Positions 33,630 through 50,939 of a DNA stretch of 64,000 nt are shown here, in pieces. The notes below the pieces were generated by a model. That model worked only from the letters and a program-made list of their open reading frames with translations. It was not told where the DNA came from and searched no databases. The stretch comes from Vitellaria paradoxa (Eukaryota; Streptophyta; Magnoliopsida; Ericales; Sapotaceae), in assembly GCA_019916065.1 (NCBI GenBank), contig CM034233.1, positions 47,818,141-47,882,140 of the forward strand. Direction: 5' to 3'. How positions within the stretch are numbered: the stretch's first letter is position 1; each line of letters opens with the position of its first letter. Both the position numbers and the translations under genes were made by a program.

Positions 33630-35653
33630 TGCAATGATCTAAATATTTATTTAATTTATTTTAATCATTTATTACATCATTTTGATGCATCTATAAGATT
33701 TAAATGCCATATTATTGCATTTGGGGTTGATTTGGAGAGTTAAGCGTAGTATTTGAGGTGATTTTCAGACTTTAATAAAAAACATAGCTTTGTTGTGCGC
33801 ATGACTATGCTCAATCTATGTGCATGAGGGTGACTCTGATGACTAACATGCAAATGAAATTCTTCTTGTGCACATAGAGTGGGCTAATGCTTGGCATACG
33901 TACAACACCCTTCCTCTTGTGTGCACGGCCTCGCTTGAGTTTGAGTATCTATATCAGCTCATTTTTCTTGATTTAATGGCTTTACATCTTTTCTTTCTGG
34001 CTAAGAGATCAAGCTTCCTTAGTCTATATATATATCTACTCCATCTCCCCCTCCACTGAACATTATCCTCTTCACTTTTTCTCTCTTCTTTTTATTTTTC
34101 AACACCTAAGCTTATTTGTGTACATGTATTAGAGGGTTAGATATAAGAGAAAGTGAGAGTTCAAGAGCTATTCTTGGTAATTTGAGTTTGTGGCTGAGTT
34201 GATTTGGGTTCGTTGGTGTTCTTATTGTTGTTTTGAGCTTGTGGTGCGAGGTTTTGGTGTCCCTTAAGGTAGTGAGCCTGCGACTATCAGCTCCCTCATC
34301 TAGCTATATTTTCATTATTCTTCTCTATTTTCTCCTTCTTCATTTGGATTGAGGTAGGTGTTCTTCTCTTGATGTCAAGTTTATAGTTTTTTGGTGGGTT
34401 TATGATGCCTGAGTGATCGGGTTGATAATGGGCATAAAAAGCATATATATATATATGATTGCATGTATGGAAAGAGAATATGATGAATGTTAAAACAAGC
34501 TATTCAATAGATATATGTTTTAAATTTGTTTATGAAGCATGTTGAGGATGAATTATGGCATGATTTTATTTGTTATTACATGAGAATTCATTGCTGTTGA
34601 GTTTGATTTAAGAAATGGGTTGAAAAACTAAAAAATAGAGCCTTTCCAACCATTGTTGTGGGAGTTATGTTGTGCACATGCCTGCAACCTTAATATCCCC
34701 GTGCGCATGCCATTTGGTATTCCATGCGCACGACAGGGAGAATTATTGTCCCATGTGTATGCAAGAGGCTGTCTCGTGCGTATGCCCAAGTGTGGCCTAT
34801 GCGTATGACCTTCTAATACTTAGATTATTTTTAGATGTTTATTTTATGCATTAATATACTAGGTCATGTTATAAGTTGTTCATTATTTTATGATGGTATG
34901 AGGTGCATAAGATAACTATAACTTGTTGGTAGGGTGAGAAAAATAGATAAAAAAGATGATGAAATATCATAATATGATATATTTATGGTATATTGATTTT
35001 GGGTTTTAGGTGTAGGAATACTAGAAATAATGGGTGTCGTTATATTATGTAATGATAATAATAATGTGATAATGAATGTATATGACATAAATGGATAATA
35101 TGTTTCACAAATTGCAGCCGAGATGTGGTTATTTGTGATTTCATGATATTACTTACCTATGTAGTAGCATAGTATGGCACACTTTTTTGAAATGTTACTT
35201 ACAGTGGCTATAAGTGGTTACGCTCACTACCCTACAGACTTTCCTATAGGTTGTTGTGTTAACTCCCAGGTCGAGACCTTTAGCTAGGGACATTACATCT
35301 CCTAAAGTGATTTGTTTTTTAGAGTTGTTAATTAATATTATTTTGTATTTATTATTTACCTTCATAGATTAAGGTGGTAATATAATTAACATTCATTTTA
35401 TTAGATTGAGATGTATGGGTTGGGTTAAGCCTTAATGTTATTAAATCATTGTTTTGGAAGATGATGGACTGGTTCATGACCAAGACTAGCTATACTTGTA
35501 CATTTTTAATTTCAATTTTAGTTCTTTTGTTTATTATTTTATTGCCCTTGAAGGGTTGAATGGCTCTGATAGGTATTATAATGTGGTTATAGGAAAAGTA
35601 AAATTACATGTTTAGTGGGTCCCATTCAGGTTTGTGGAATTCGAAGTGCAACA
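33630..35653 (+). mobile_element. Putative nested solo LTR, about 2.0 kb
   Basis: Proposed borders TGCAATGATC and GAAGTGCAACA. The flanking pentamers ACGGG and ATAGG match at only three of five bases, so the borders are provisional. The presence of a TATA region (34025-34035), a CT-rich initiator tract and TTGAGGTAGG at 34350 fits one LTR unit. Its 3' part duplicates the outer LTR end. Confidence 0.4.
34670..34812 (+). repeat. GTGCGCATGCC-word array in the nested LTR
   Basis: GTGCACATGCCTGCAACC, GTGCGCATGCC, ATGCGCACGAC, GTGTATGC, GTGCGTATGCC and GCGTATGACC occur within about 140 bp. The outer LTR has the parallel array GTGAGCATGCCTGCAGC onward at 32970-33170, and looser forms lie at 33790-33935. 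Confidence 0.7.
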
Positions 35654-36224
35654 ATAGGTCCACCTAGTAGAGTACCTAGCACACTACGTATATTGATTTG
35701 ATTTATTGTGTATATGGACATAAATATGAGATGGTTGATAAATAATTTAATTAAATTACAAAGATGAGATGATGAAATTGATTTCAGTTATGGATATTAT
35801 TTATTATCTATTTAAGTGATTTGATTGATGTAATTATGTTCGTGTAGTAGCACGCTAAGGCAAATATTTTATGCTTGTTTGTTGATAGTGGCATTGGTGG
35901 TTGTTCTTACTCCCCTACAACTTTTGTTGAAGGTTCTTTTGCTGATTCTTTGGTTAGTTAAGGACATTAGTCATTCCTTATTCTTTTGTCTTAGTTTCAT
36001 TAATTGTGAGAATTGATGAGTATTTATCTTAATACCTCCATGGGTCGAGACTATATTATATTTAATATACATTAATTCAATTAAGTTGTACTGGTTAGGT
36101 TAAGCCCTAATGCTGTCATTCTTTTGTAGCACTAATACCTAATCCATGACCAAAGCTTTATGTATATTTAGTCTTTTGATTATTTTATTTATATTTTGCT
36201 TTAGTGGGTTGTATAACTACGACA

Positions 36225-36400
36225 GGTTGCATAATGTGATGTGATTACATGATTAGTGGGCCGTGCTTCGGGTCATGAAATTGCGGGCATGACACAAAAA
36301 GATGGACTAATAGGTTGCATAATGTGATGTGATTACATGATTAGTGGGTCGTGCTTCGGGTTATGAAATTGCAGGCATGACACAAACAAATGGACAAGAT
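36225..36400 (+). repeat. Two-copy 88-bp tandem repeat at the LTR end
   Basis: GGTTGCATAATGTGATGTG starts at 36225 and 36313. The copies are about 95 percent alike by eye and each ends with GGCATGACACAAA, so the LTR terminus itself has been duplicated. Confidence 0.85.
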
Positions 36401-37440
36401 GTTAAAATTAACAAAATATTTATATGAGAAAAAAAAAGAGTGAGAACAATTTTTTGTTTTTCTTTGTTTTTTAGGTTTTTTTAAAAAAATAATTATAAGT
36501 TCACCAAACACGTTTTGTTACTAGTTTTCAAAAATTTATAAACATAAATAAAAAAAAAGAAACATTAAACATAAATATTATCAAATGGGGCTTTAGTATA
36601 TAACTTATCTAACTTAATTTGCTCATCACTTGAAATCACATACTTGTCACATAACTATTTTTGTCAACAATTTTAAGTAATGTAAACAATTTGGAGCAAT
36701 TTAAGATACAGAATTATTGTTAAGGGTACAATGTGACACAAATGAAAGTTAAGGATAAAGTGAAAGACAAGCAATAACTTAAGAGGGCATTTGTTTGTTT
36801 GTTTGTTTGTTTGGTGTGTGTATGTGCGATTGCGTGTGTGTGTGGATACTTTATTTGATTTGCCCGCACATAAAGTCACATACCTTGTTATATGACTATT
36901 TCTTGTTAACAATGTAAGCGACATATGTAATTTGGGAAAATTTAGAATATAAAATCATAGTTTGAGATACAATACAAGATAATTGATAATTGAGGAGGTT
37001 AAAAAAATAAATAAATCATAGTTTAAGAGGGTTACATGTTTTTTCTATTAATATAGTCAAATTCAAACATTATCAAGCTTAGGAATGAACATAGATTAAA
37101 CCAGCTTAAATAATATTTTAATCAACAGGTTAGATTAGGGCTAAAATAATTTGGGCTTAGGTGTTGAATCTCAAACCTGCCTACTTAATTTTATTTAGTT
37201 TTTTAAATATATTTTAAATTATATTTTCAGTTAATTAATATAAAATTATAAAAATAAGTAATTTAGGACTAAAATTATTTTTATAAGAAAATATAAATAA
37301 AATAGTATATATAGACATAAAATATATTATATTCTTTAATTAAATCAAATTGGACTGACGCCGGACCAAATTTCGCAATCTCAAACCCTTCCCTTTAACT
37401 GAAGAAGTTCAAAATTTGCTAAATTAAATAAATAAAAAAA
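36401..37440. other. Intergenic DNA with two diverged repeat blocks and a microsatellite
   Basis: 36640-36770 and 36885-37010 look like diverged direct copies (ATAACTATTTTTGTCAACAA against ATGACTATTTCTTGTTAACAA, then AATTT and ATACAAT/ATACAAG). Between them are (TTTG)n at 36787-36812 and GT-rich repeats to 36845. No gene is seen. Confidence 0.5.
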
Positions 37441-37449
37441 AGACGTCCA

Positions 37450-37680
37450 TTTGAATTCGACCTCCGGGCCTATGGTCGTGCAGGTTCCTCCTACCTCTCT
37501 GTTTGCTGCGTTTTTAAGCCATCAAAAACGCCTGTTTCAATTCTTCCTCTGTGGTAAAAAGCTACGTCGTTTTAGAATAGCGAAATATACCTAGGGCTTT
37601 GCGTCAATCTTCTCATTCTGTCCTGCCATTGAACTGCGTAACGCCGCCACGCATTGCCGAACGTTAAGTAGGTTTCGTCT
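37450..37680 (+). promoter_or_regulatory. Probable promoter and first, non-coding exon of the seryl-tRNA synthetase gene
   Basis: Local GC content rises and the LTR-like texture stops. TTTTAAGCC lies near 37512, and pyrimidine-rich leader text follows (37590-37630, TCAATCTTCTCATTCTGTCC). A candidate donor GTAGGT is at about 37667. The coding ATG at 40308 has an acceptor-like TTCGTAG just before it, which would give a 2.6-kb leader intron. Position and exon limits are inferred and not certain. Confidence 0.35.
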
Positions 37681-39497
37681 GTCGCTTTTTCTGATTAAGT
37701 TTGTTTTTATCGTGTGCTCTTTGTGGGTTTATTGTATCTCCCATCCGGTGCAAATTTGATCGCTGTTGCCCTTTGCTGACCACCCATCTCCCATAGCTTT
37801 CAGGTCCGTTCTATCTCTCCCATTAGGCTAACTAGATGTATTCACCGTCTTTGAAGATGTCTACATTAGTTTCTTTTTCCCCCAAGATATAAACCCATGT
37901 TTGGAATAATTCTACTAGCTAAGTCGTCCACACAGTTAAGTATTCAAAATATAGTTCCTTTTATGGTTTGGACCCCAAGAATTGGGTTGTTTGGATGGTG
38001 GATTTCTGGTAGGTAAATAAAATAAAACGCAATTTCTAGTAAGCACCTGCTGTTGTTTCAATTCAATAATATAAGATGCTAGAATGAAGCAAATGTATAG
38101 TGACATATAGTACAAATAAGTACATATACACGAATTGCTTACTTTTGGAGGAAAAAGAAAACATAGAAGGGTGATATTTGGCCTTGAGTTTTGGTTAGTT
38201 TAATTTAATTTATTTTATTTTGCGCAACCATGTCTATGATGACACTTCATGACTTTTAACACAAATATGTTGACTGCAATCTTTTTCTGTCCGTGAGGAT
38301 CACAACAAAGCGCTTTGTACTTCTATTAGGCCATGGATCATAACCGTTTTAATGAATCCATAAGAGGTGATCCCATTTTTTATTGGGTCCAGGTAGAGAC
38401 CAAAGGGACCAAAGATACCGATGTGGCAGAACAACTTGGAGAAGAATTTATGCAGTGCAGTTAGATTTTAGTATAATTAATTGGACATTGGAGAACAATG
38501 GGAAAAAATTTCTATTTTTCTGTCAGGTTTTCGTATCCGGGAATGTATGAAAATTTCTTAGATAAATTGGGGTTGGTAGCTTCTTATCATGGTTATGTGC
38601 GTATCCAAAGAAAAGAAGTTTTTGTAATATGTAAAATTATGGTCAGAAGACTCGGAACAAGTTTAATTTCTCAATTTTTATTTGAGTGCCTTGGGTTATC
38701 TCATCTTTGAAACAATCCGTCCTCTTAATTGCCTTGAGCTTGATTTTTAAAAGTGCTTTTAGTAGCTTGAAATTCCTTCTATTGCTGTTAGTAGATGTTT
38801 GGTCTTTTGTTACAAATTTATTGCTCAGTTTGTTCCCCTTTTCTTATGTACTTCATATGTTTTTGAACATAAAAAAAAGTAATATTTATATCAATTTCTG
38901 GAGTATACAGTTGGAAGGGGAGGAAGAATAAAATCATAAGACAGTGGAAGTCTGAAATTTAAGTTGAGACAAGTGATTCTGTAGTTTTATTTAGCTGGGC
39001 TTTTAGAGTAAGTTCAATTTTGAACTTTGTGTAGAATATGACTAGCGATTTGGATTGTGAAGTTCTTTTTTCCCCTGTATAGTGGTGTGTGCTTGGCTCC
39101 CTTTTGCTTTGGCACATATCTATGAATTGTGCCTGGGAAAAGAATTGCATTTGCAGAGCACTTGTGCTTGGATTTTCCTCCCCTTCACCATTCCTCTGCT
39201 AATTACTCCTTTATTCTGTCATCCTAATTTAATTCATCCAATTTTTTAGCGGGATTCGCTTGTCAGGAAAAGATGTATTAGGCTATTCCGGCTTGATTGC
39301 TACCATTTAACCTGCTTGTGTTCTCTCAACTTTGATATTGTGGTTGAGCTTTTACTTAAAAATAAGTTGGTCATTGATAGTGAATGGAAGACCATTTTTA
39401 AAGTCAAGAAAACTGCAATTTTATATCTTTGATTTCATTTTCAAAGTTATAGCAGGAGCAAGGTATGTGTAAATACTGATTGATATTTTATAAGAAG

Positions 39498-39623
39498 AAT
39501 TATATTGATTAATGTAAGCTTTAAAGTGAATTATATTGATTAATGTAAGCTTTAAAGTTTAATTATATTGATTAATGTAAGCTTTAAAGTGAATTATATT
39601 GATTAATGTAAGCTTTAAAGTTT
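39498..39623 (+). repeat. 63-bp dimer repeated twice (four 31/32-bp units)
   Basis: Units of AATTATATTGATTAATG plus TAAGCTTTAAAG alternate in ending between GTG (31 bp) and GTTT (32 bp). The order 31-32-31-32 is exact, so a dimer was duplicated recently. It lies in the presumed leader intron. Confidence 0.9.
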
Positions 39624-40000
39624 CTAACTTCAAGATGGATCTGAGCCACTTGACTCCTTTATTAGAATCTAGAATCTTAGTACTGAAAAATTATCCGAAA
39701 TCAAATGTGAATCGTAAAGTAGAACTCAATTGCATAACCTACATCAAAGCAATATCCATGGGTTACCCCTATTGCCTTGTTATAAAATATAGAAACTGTA
39801 AATGTAACACTTCTGAACTAAAATAAATGGCTACAGAACTAAATCAGTAGCAAATAAACACAATAAACTTAAAATTTTATGTAGTGGGTGCACAAAATGA
39901 ATTTATCGTAGAAGCCAACTAGTTCCTCGTCCTCTAGAACATGCCAATTAAAGCTTAAGCATTAAAATATCTCTCCCAGACCTTTTGACACCTTCAAAAG

Positions 40001-40160
40001 CTTCTGCCATTCTTCATTAAGTATCCAAAGAATATTTGATTTTTATGGATGTTTTAAATGCGTTGTGTTGTGGATGTTAGCTTCTGCCATGCTTCATTAA
40101 GTATCCAAAGAATATTTGATTTTCATGGATGTTTTAAATGTGTTACGTTGTGGATGTTTC
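40001..40160 (+). repeat. Two-copy 80-bp tandem repeat
   Basis: CTTCTGCCAT starts at 40001 and 40081. The copies differ at about five positions. It lies about 150 bp upstream of the first coding exon. Confidence 0.9.
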
Positions 40161-40307
40161 ATTTAGGTTTGTATTGTTTATGGACTTATATAAAATTATG
40201 AATTGTTTGTATGTGTTCATTCATTTTAAAGAAAACTATGGTTTCTTCTTTTATTTTAGCGTTGATTTTCCTGAATACTTTAATATTGCTGTTCGTAGAT
40301 AGAGAAA

Positions 40308-46075
<5,768 letters not shown>

Positions 46076-46534
46076 GGCTTCATAAGTTGCTGCTAGATAA
46101 TTCAGTTTGGTTGGTTTCCAATCAAATTCCTTGAAGGAGTTGCTGTTGCAAAGTGATAAGATATTATAATGGTTGAATGATCTGCAACTCAATTGCATAT
46201 TATTCCGGTTTTGTGATTTCTTAATGTGATGTTGGAAACTCCCTTTTTTAAACACGTACAAGATGACAGTTGTGCAAAGACAAATATATATATATATATA
46301 TATATATTTACATGTATTTTTTTGTGCAAGATGTGGGTTTGGATTGGGTTAGGACAAAACGACCCATGGATGAAGGCGAAGCCTCCAAAGTTTGGAAAGT
46401 GCTCCCAAATATAAAATAAAACAAAAATCGTACCACACCTTAACCATGGCAAACTCGATTGCCGTTGTGGTTCCATGTGCTAAAAAATAATTGCATGTCA
46501 ATTTAAACAATATGTATATATTAAAATGAGAGGA
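46076..46534 (+). other. 3' flank of the synthetase gene
   Basis: Probable 3'UTR followed by flanking DNA. AT dinucleotide repeats occur at 46285-46307. There is no perfect AATAAA close to the stop; AAATAAAAC at about 46414 is the nearest candidate. No further gene is seen. Confidence 0.4.
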
Positions 46535-47638
46535 TAGGGTTTATTTGGTAATCAATTCGTTTTTAGTTTTCAGTTTTTGTTTGTATATTTTTTGAAAATT
46601 AAAAATTAGAACTTGTTTAGCAAATTTGTTTTCAGTTCTCAAAACTGTTTTCAAAATTTTTAAAAATTATGAAACTATAAAAAAAGTATTTTCTATTTTG
46701 TCAAGTTTTTATTTTTCACCTTTCATTTTCTTATCCAACAACTATTAGTTATAACTATTAATTACCATCATTTGTCATTATCTCTTATTTATCTTTCGTC
46801 ATCACCAATTATATTATTATTTAGCATAAAAATATTTAATTTATATATAAGATATATTAATATATTAAATTAATAATATATTATTTTTATCTATATAAAA
46901 ATATATTAAATATAATATAATTAATAATTAATTTAATATATTAAATTATATATTAAATATATTAATTAACTAAATTATATTAATTTTAATTAAATTTAAT
47001 TAGTTAAATTAACATAAAAATATTTTATTAAATTATTTTTAATTAATAATATAATAAATTATATTTTATATATTTCATTTTTATTGAGTTAAATTATTTT
47101 TAACGAAAATATAATTAAAATAAGTACATTAAATTTAATTAATTAAATTAATATAAAAATAATTTAATATAAACTATTTTTAATAAATAATATAATTAAA
47201 TTATATTAAATATATTTTATTTTTATTGAATTAAATTATATTGAAAATATTATTGAATTATTTTGAAAAAATAATATAATTAAAATAATTAAATTTAATT
47301 AATATAATTAATTAAATCAAATTAATTGAAGTTAATTAAATAATTTTATTTAATTAACATGAAACATATTTTATTAAATGGTTTTTAAAAAATAATTATA
47401 ATAAATTATGTTTAAAATATTTTATTTTCATTGGATTAAATTATTTTTAATAAGTAATATAATTAAAATAATTAAATTTATTGAATTTAATTAATTAACA
47501 ACTACAACTACCAATTAACAACTATTATTACCAAACGTGTTTTCAATTTTTATTTTTTTCTACTATGAAAATGAAAATTAAAAATTAAAAACTAAACACA
47601 AAAAATGAAAATTGACAATTTTACTAAACGGGTCCCTG
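46535..47638. mobile_element. AT-rich element with imperfect terminal inverted repeats
   Basis: The left end TAGGGTTTATTTGGTAA and the inverse of the right end, CAGGGACCCGTTTAGTAA, match in register and continue with TTTTTAGTTTTCAGTTTTTG against TTTAGTTTTTAATTTTTAA. The TIRs are therefore about 50-60 bp and imperfect. The roughly 900-bp interior is almost pure A and T, with repeated ATTAAATTATTTTTAAT-type palindromes. CAGGG ends suggest a hAT-type non-autonomous element, but flanking octamers do not match. No transposase is present. Confidence 0.5.
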
Positions 47639-47924
47639 CATTTGGTTATGTAGAATAAATGGTGAAATGATTATTTTTTTTTATTTCCATTTAGGAGAGT
47701 GGAATGTTATGATCACTTTATCATTTATTTTATGCAGAGTCGTAAGAATCGCTTATTTTTTAATGAAAAGAGTGTGTTTTAGTGGAACATATATGAAGTT
47801 ATTTTAATTTTTATTACTTTCTAGTTAGCTTGCCTTTTCTATGTTAGAGTAATATTGGTATTTATTAATATTTTTATTTCATTATATCTTTTATTTTACC
47901 ACATAAAACATATTCTGCTCATCA

Positions 47925-49493
47925 AGCTCATTTTTCATGCAACCAAAACTATGAAGGCTATTTTACACTTGCTTTAATCTTATTGTCAATCAAATTTTAT
48001 GCATGGTAAATAAGTTTAAGGGTAATTAATGGTATGGTATAATAAAGAAATGAAAATATTATTAAATACGGATATTACTTTTATATTAAAAAAGCTAAGC
48101 ATTATAGCAAATAATAAAAATTAATGTTATTTCAGTAGTGTTTCACAATATTCATTCTCCCCTTAGGGAAATTATTTTCATAATTTTTAGAGAAAATAAC
48201 TTTTTCTCCCATGAAGATAATAAGCGGTGAAATGAGCATTCCCAATTTGTAAATCCCATCATTCTCACTCTCTCTCAAAACTCTAAACCTCAATTTTTCA
48301 AGTGTCAAGTGTGCGAATCAATTATGCTCAAGTTTAAGTGATTCTTATTCTCTCAAGTTCAACTATTTAAATGATATTTAGGTTTATTGGTTCTAATCTA
48401 TTTTGTATGTATAATACTTGAAGTGATGTAATTAGCTAGTTACTTTATCATTTATAATACCTTTCAAAAAAAAAAACTTTATCATTTATAATTATAAATT
48501 TATAATTACTAATTTTTATATTTAAATGTAACTCAAATTTAATTGCTTTTCTATTAATAAAATTTATTCATCTATTTTTATTTATTGATGTTCTTTCGAT
48601 TTGTAATATAGTTTGAGAATTTTTGTAAATCATTTAGAATTATAAGATTAAATATAATTGGATTTACAATACATATATGTGTTTTAAGAATTAAGACCAA
48701 TTAGATAATTATCTTATTTTAATTAAGCGTCAACCCATACCCTCTATTAGGCAGATTCAATTTACATGCCTAGATGTAACTATTTTATACAAAACGTTGG
48801 CTCACGGACTGTGTGATTCTAAAACAAAATTTTGTTTTAATTAAAATAAAATTATAAAAAAATTAATTAAAGTAATTCAAATAGTAAATAATAAGTAGTT
48901 AAGGGTATTTAAGTAAATAATAACTAATTAAGGAGTATTAAAAAAATAAAAAATCAGAAAAAATAGTGAGTAATTATAGGGCATTTATGAAAAATAAAAA
49001 TAAAAATAAAAATATATAAAATTACTTAATTATGTGGTAGTTACAAAAAAATTACTTTTCAATACCATAAAAATGTAAGTAGTTATAAGAGTTTTACGCT
49101 TGCAAAAACAGGAGTAATATCTTACCTATGCCACTGTAGTGAGATTTTTTTCTTGTAAGCATAGGTAGAGAAGTCTACCTGCAGACACAAGTGAAAAATG
49201 GTGTTTGGTCTTGTGGGCGGAGCTCCACGCTTGACCTTGCGAGCAAAGAACCTTGTCTGGGTTCATGGGTGGAGAAAGTTGCCACAAGGCATGCAACCCC
49301 CCTTAATAGGTGACATGCTTTTTTAGGCCACATTTGACCTGCAACTCTTAGCTCGGGTTAGCTCGGGTGAAGTTTGGGACAAGTTTTGACATGTATGAGG
49401 CATTTTCGAATATTTTGAATAGGTTTTAGGAGTGTTGGAAATTTCTTGATTATTTTGGAGAGAGAAATTAGTTTATTAGGGCCAAATTAGGTC
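47925..49493 (+). repeat. Copy A of a 1.5-kb tandem duplication
   Basis: It aligns with 49494-52088 in the same order: ATGCAACCAAAACTATGAAG, a CCCCTTAG block, a TCATTCTCACTCTCTC block, the GAGCTCCACGCTTGACC words (49220) and GTTTATTAGGGCCAAATTAG at the end. It looks like the 5' half of an LTR (TATA-less start, CT-rich leader). It is followed without a gap by copy B. Confidence 0.75.
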
Positions 49494-50021
49494 ATTCTTT
49501 ATGCAACCAAAACTATGAAGTTCATTTTATAGTTGCTTAATTTATTCCTTTTGTCAATCAAATGTTATGAATAGAGAATAAGTTAAATGGTAAGAGTAAT
49601 TTATATTTGGTATGGTAATAAAGAAATTAAAATATTAGTAAATATGGATATTACTTTTATATTAAAAAAAGTAAGCATTGTAGGCAGCAATAAAAACTAA
49701 GGTAATTTCGTTAAGTTTTCACAAGATTCATTCTCCCCTTAGGAGAATTACCCATTTTCATAATTTTTAAGGAAAATAGCTTTTCCTCCAATGAGGAGAT
49801 TAAATGGTGAAATGAGCATTCTCACTTTATAAATTACATCATTCTCACTCTCTCCCAGAACTCTAAGTCTTAATTTTCTCAAGTATTCTAATCAATTATG
49901 CTCAACTTTAAGTAATACTTATTCTTTCAAATTCAACTATTTAAATGATAGTTAAGCTTATAGGTTCTAATCTAGTTTGCTTGTATAATACTTGGAGTGA
50001 TGTACTGACTTAATTACCTTT

Positions 50022-50939
50022 CTTTTTTTTTGGATCATCAAAGTAATTGTTCTGCATTCATCATGCTAAATGTACATCTCTTGCTCTGTCATGAGCCTCT
50101 CTAGCTAAACTTCTATGAGCTTTCCTCATACAACAAGATCTAAAGCCTTCTATCATAAAATACAAATCATTAAATGTATTTTTACTTCCCAATTACAAAT
50201 ACTATTATTTCTCAAATAGTTTATTATTAAGCTATAATTTGTTAATACTATAATCATAATATACTTCTTATCCTTAATCGCAAACAGCGCCTTCAAAATT
50301 GCAATAGTTTCTGATATCAACGTTGATGATGCATTAATTTTTTATGCTCTCAACACCAACTATATTCGTTTATAGTCTTTGACAATCCATGCTATTGCTA
50401 CTTTTCCTTGAACCTTGCTTCCATGCTCCATCCGTCATAATAATTATTTCATACAATATCTATGGAACAATTCATTCATTTCTGAAGATGATTCCAATCT
50501 TTTGTTTACCCTAGTCTTCATTGGACCCCATCTTCTCCTTAGACATCAACCTACCCGACATAACATCTGCTGAATTAATAATCAAAGCTGGTCCTCTATC
50601 CATCAAATTGAAAGCTTTCTTGTTCCTTGCAATCCATTTAGACCAAAAATATGCTTATATTTTCTCAAGCAAACCATTATCCAAACCTTCCTTAATTAGC
50701 ATTTTAATCCACCTTATAGCAATCAAATGTTCATGATCAGACATTCTGTTTCCCAAATTGGATCCAAACCATACAGTTCTAACTATATCACATCCCATAG
50801 AAAGATGATTTTGTGTTTCCAATTCCTTCCCACACAAATGACAACTAACATCTAAATTCAGCCCTCTTCTAATCAAATTATCTTTCTCCCGAAGTGCATT
50901 GTTCAAAGCTCTCCACAGGAAAAACTTCCATTTCCCATG
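50022..50939 (-). mobile_element. 5'-truncated L1-type LINE fragment
   Basis: It is absent from copy A and flanked by TACCTTT on both sides (50015-50021 and 50940-50946). On the minus strand it ends in a short poly(A) (50023-50031). It starts inside the C-terminal zinc-binding domain of a LINE reverse transcriptase and continues into an RNase H-like region (SSTLISETIAILKALF near 50280-50330). Confidence 0.85.
50655..50937 (-). pseudogene. L1-type LINE zinc-binding reverse-transcriptase tail
   Basis: An open stretch shows the zf-RVT signature: NLIRRGLNLD, then CHLCG, ETQNHL with a cysteine in MGCD, and VWFGSNLG. These cysteines and histidine are the zinc ligands in the family. Only this tail of pol is retained. 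Confidence 0.85.

Larger units (their letters stand above)
32900..36294 (+). mobile_element. Outer gypsy-type LTR with a nested LTR of the same family
   Basis: The right end is GCGGGCATGACA at 36294. Two diverged versions of the same LTR segments are present: the block TTTTGGGTT(C/T)TAG(A/G)TGTA occurs at about 33368 and 34997, and the block with GTAGTAGCA, CTCCCCTACA-like and GGTTAGGTTAAGCC occurs at about 35160-35440 and 35845-36105. One LTR therefore sits within another. The left border of the outer LTR was not found. Both carry TGTGCGCATGCC-like words (32940-33170, 33790-33935, 34670-34810). Confidence 0.55.

Noticed and set aside
46527..47646. 8-bp target duplication for the AT-rich TIR element
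   Set aside because: TGAGAGGA on the left and CATTTGGT on the right do not match.
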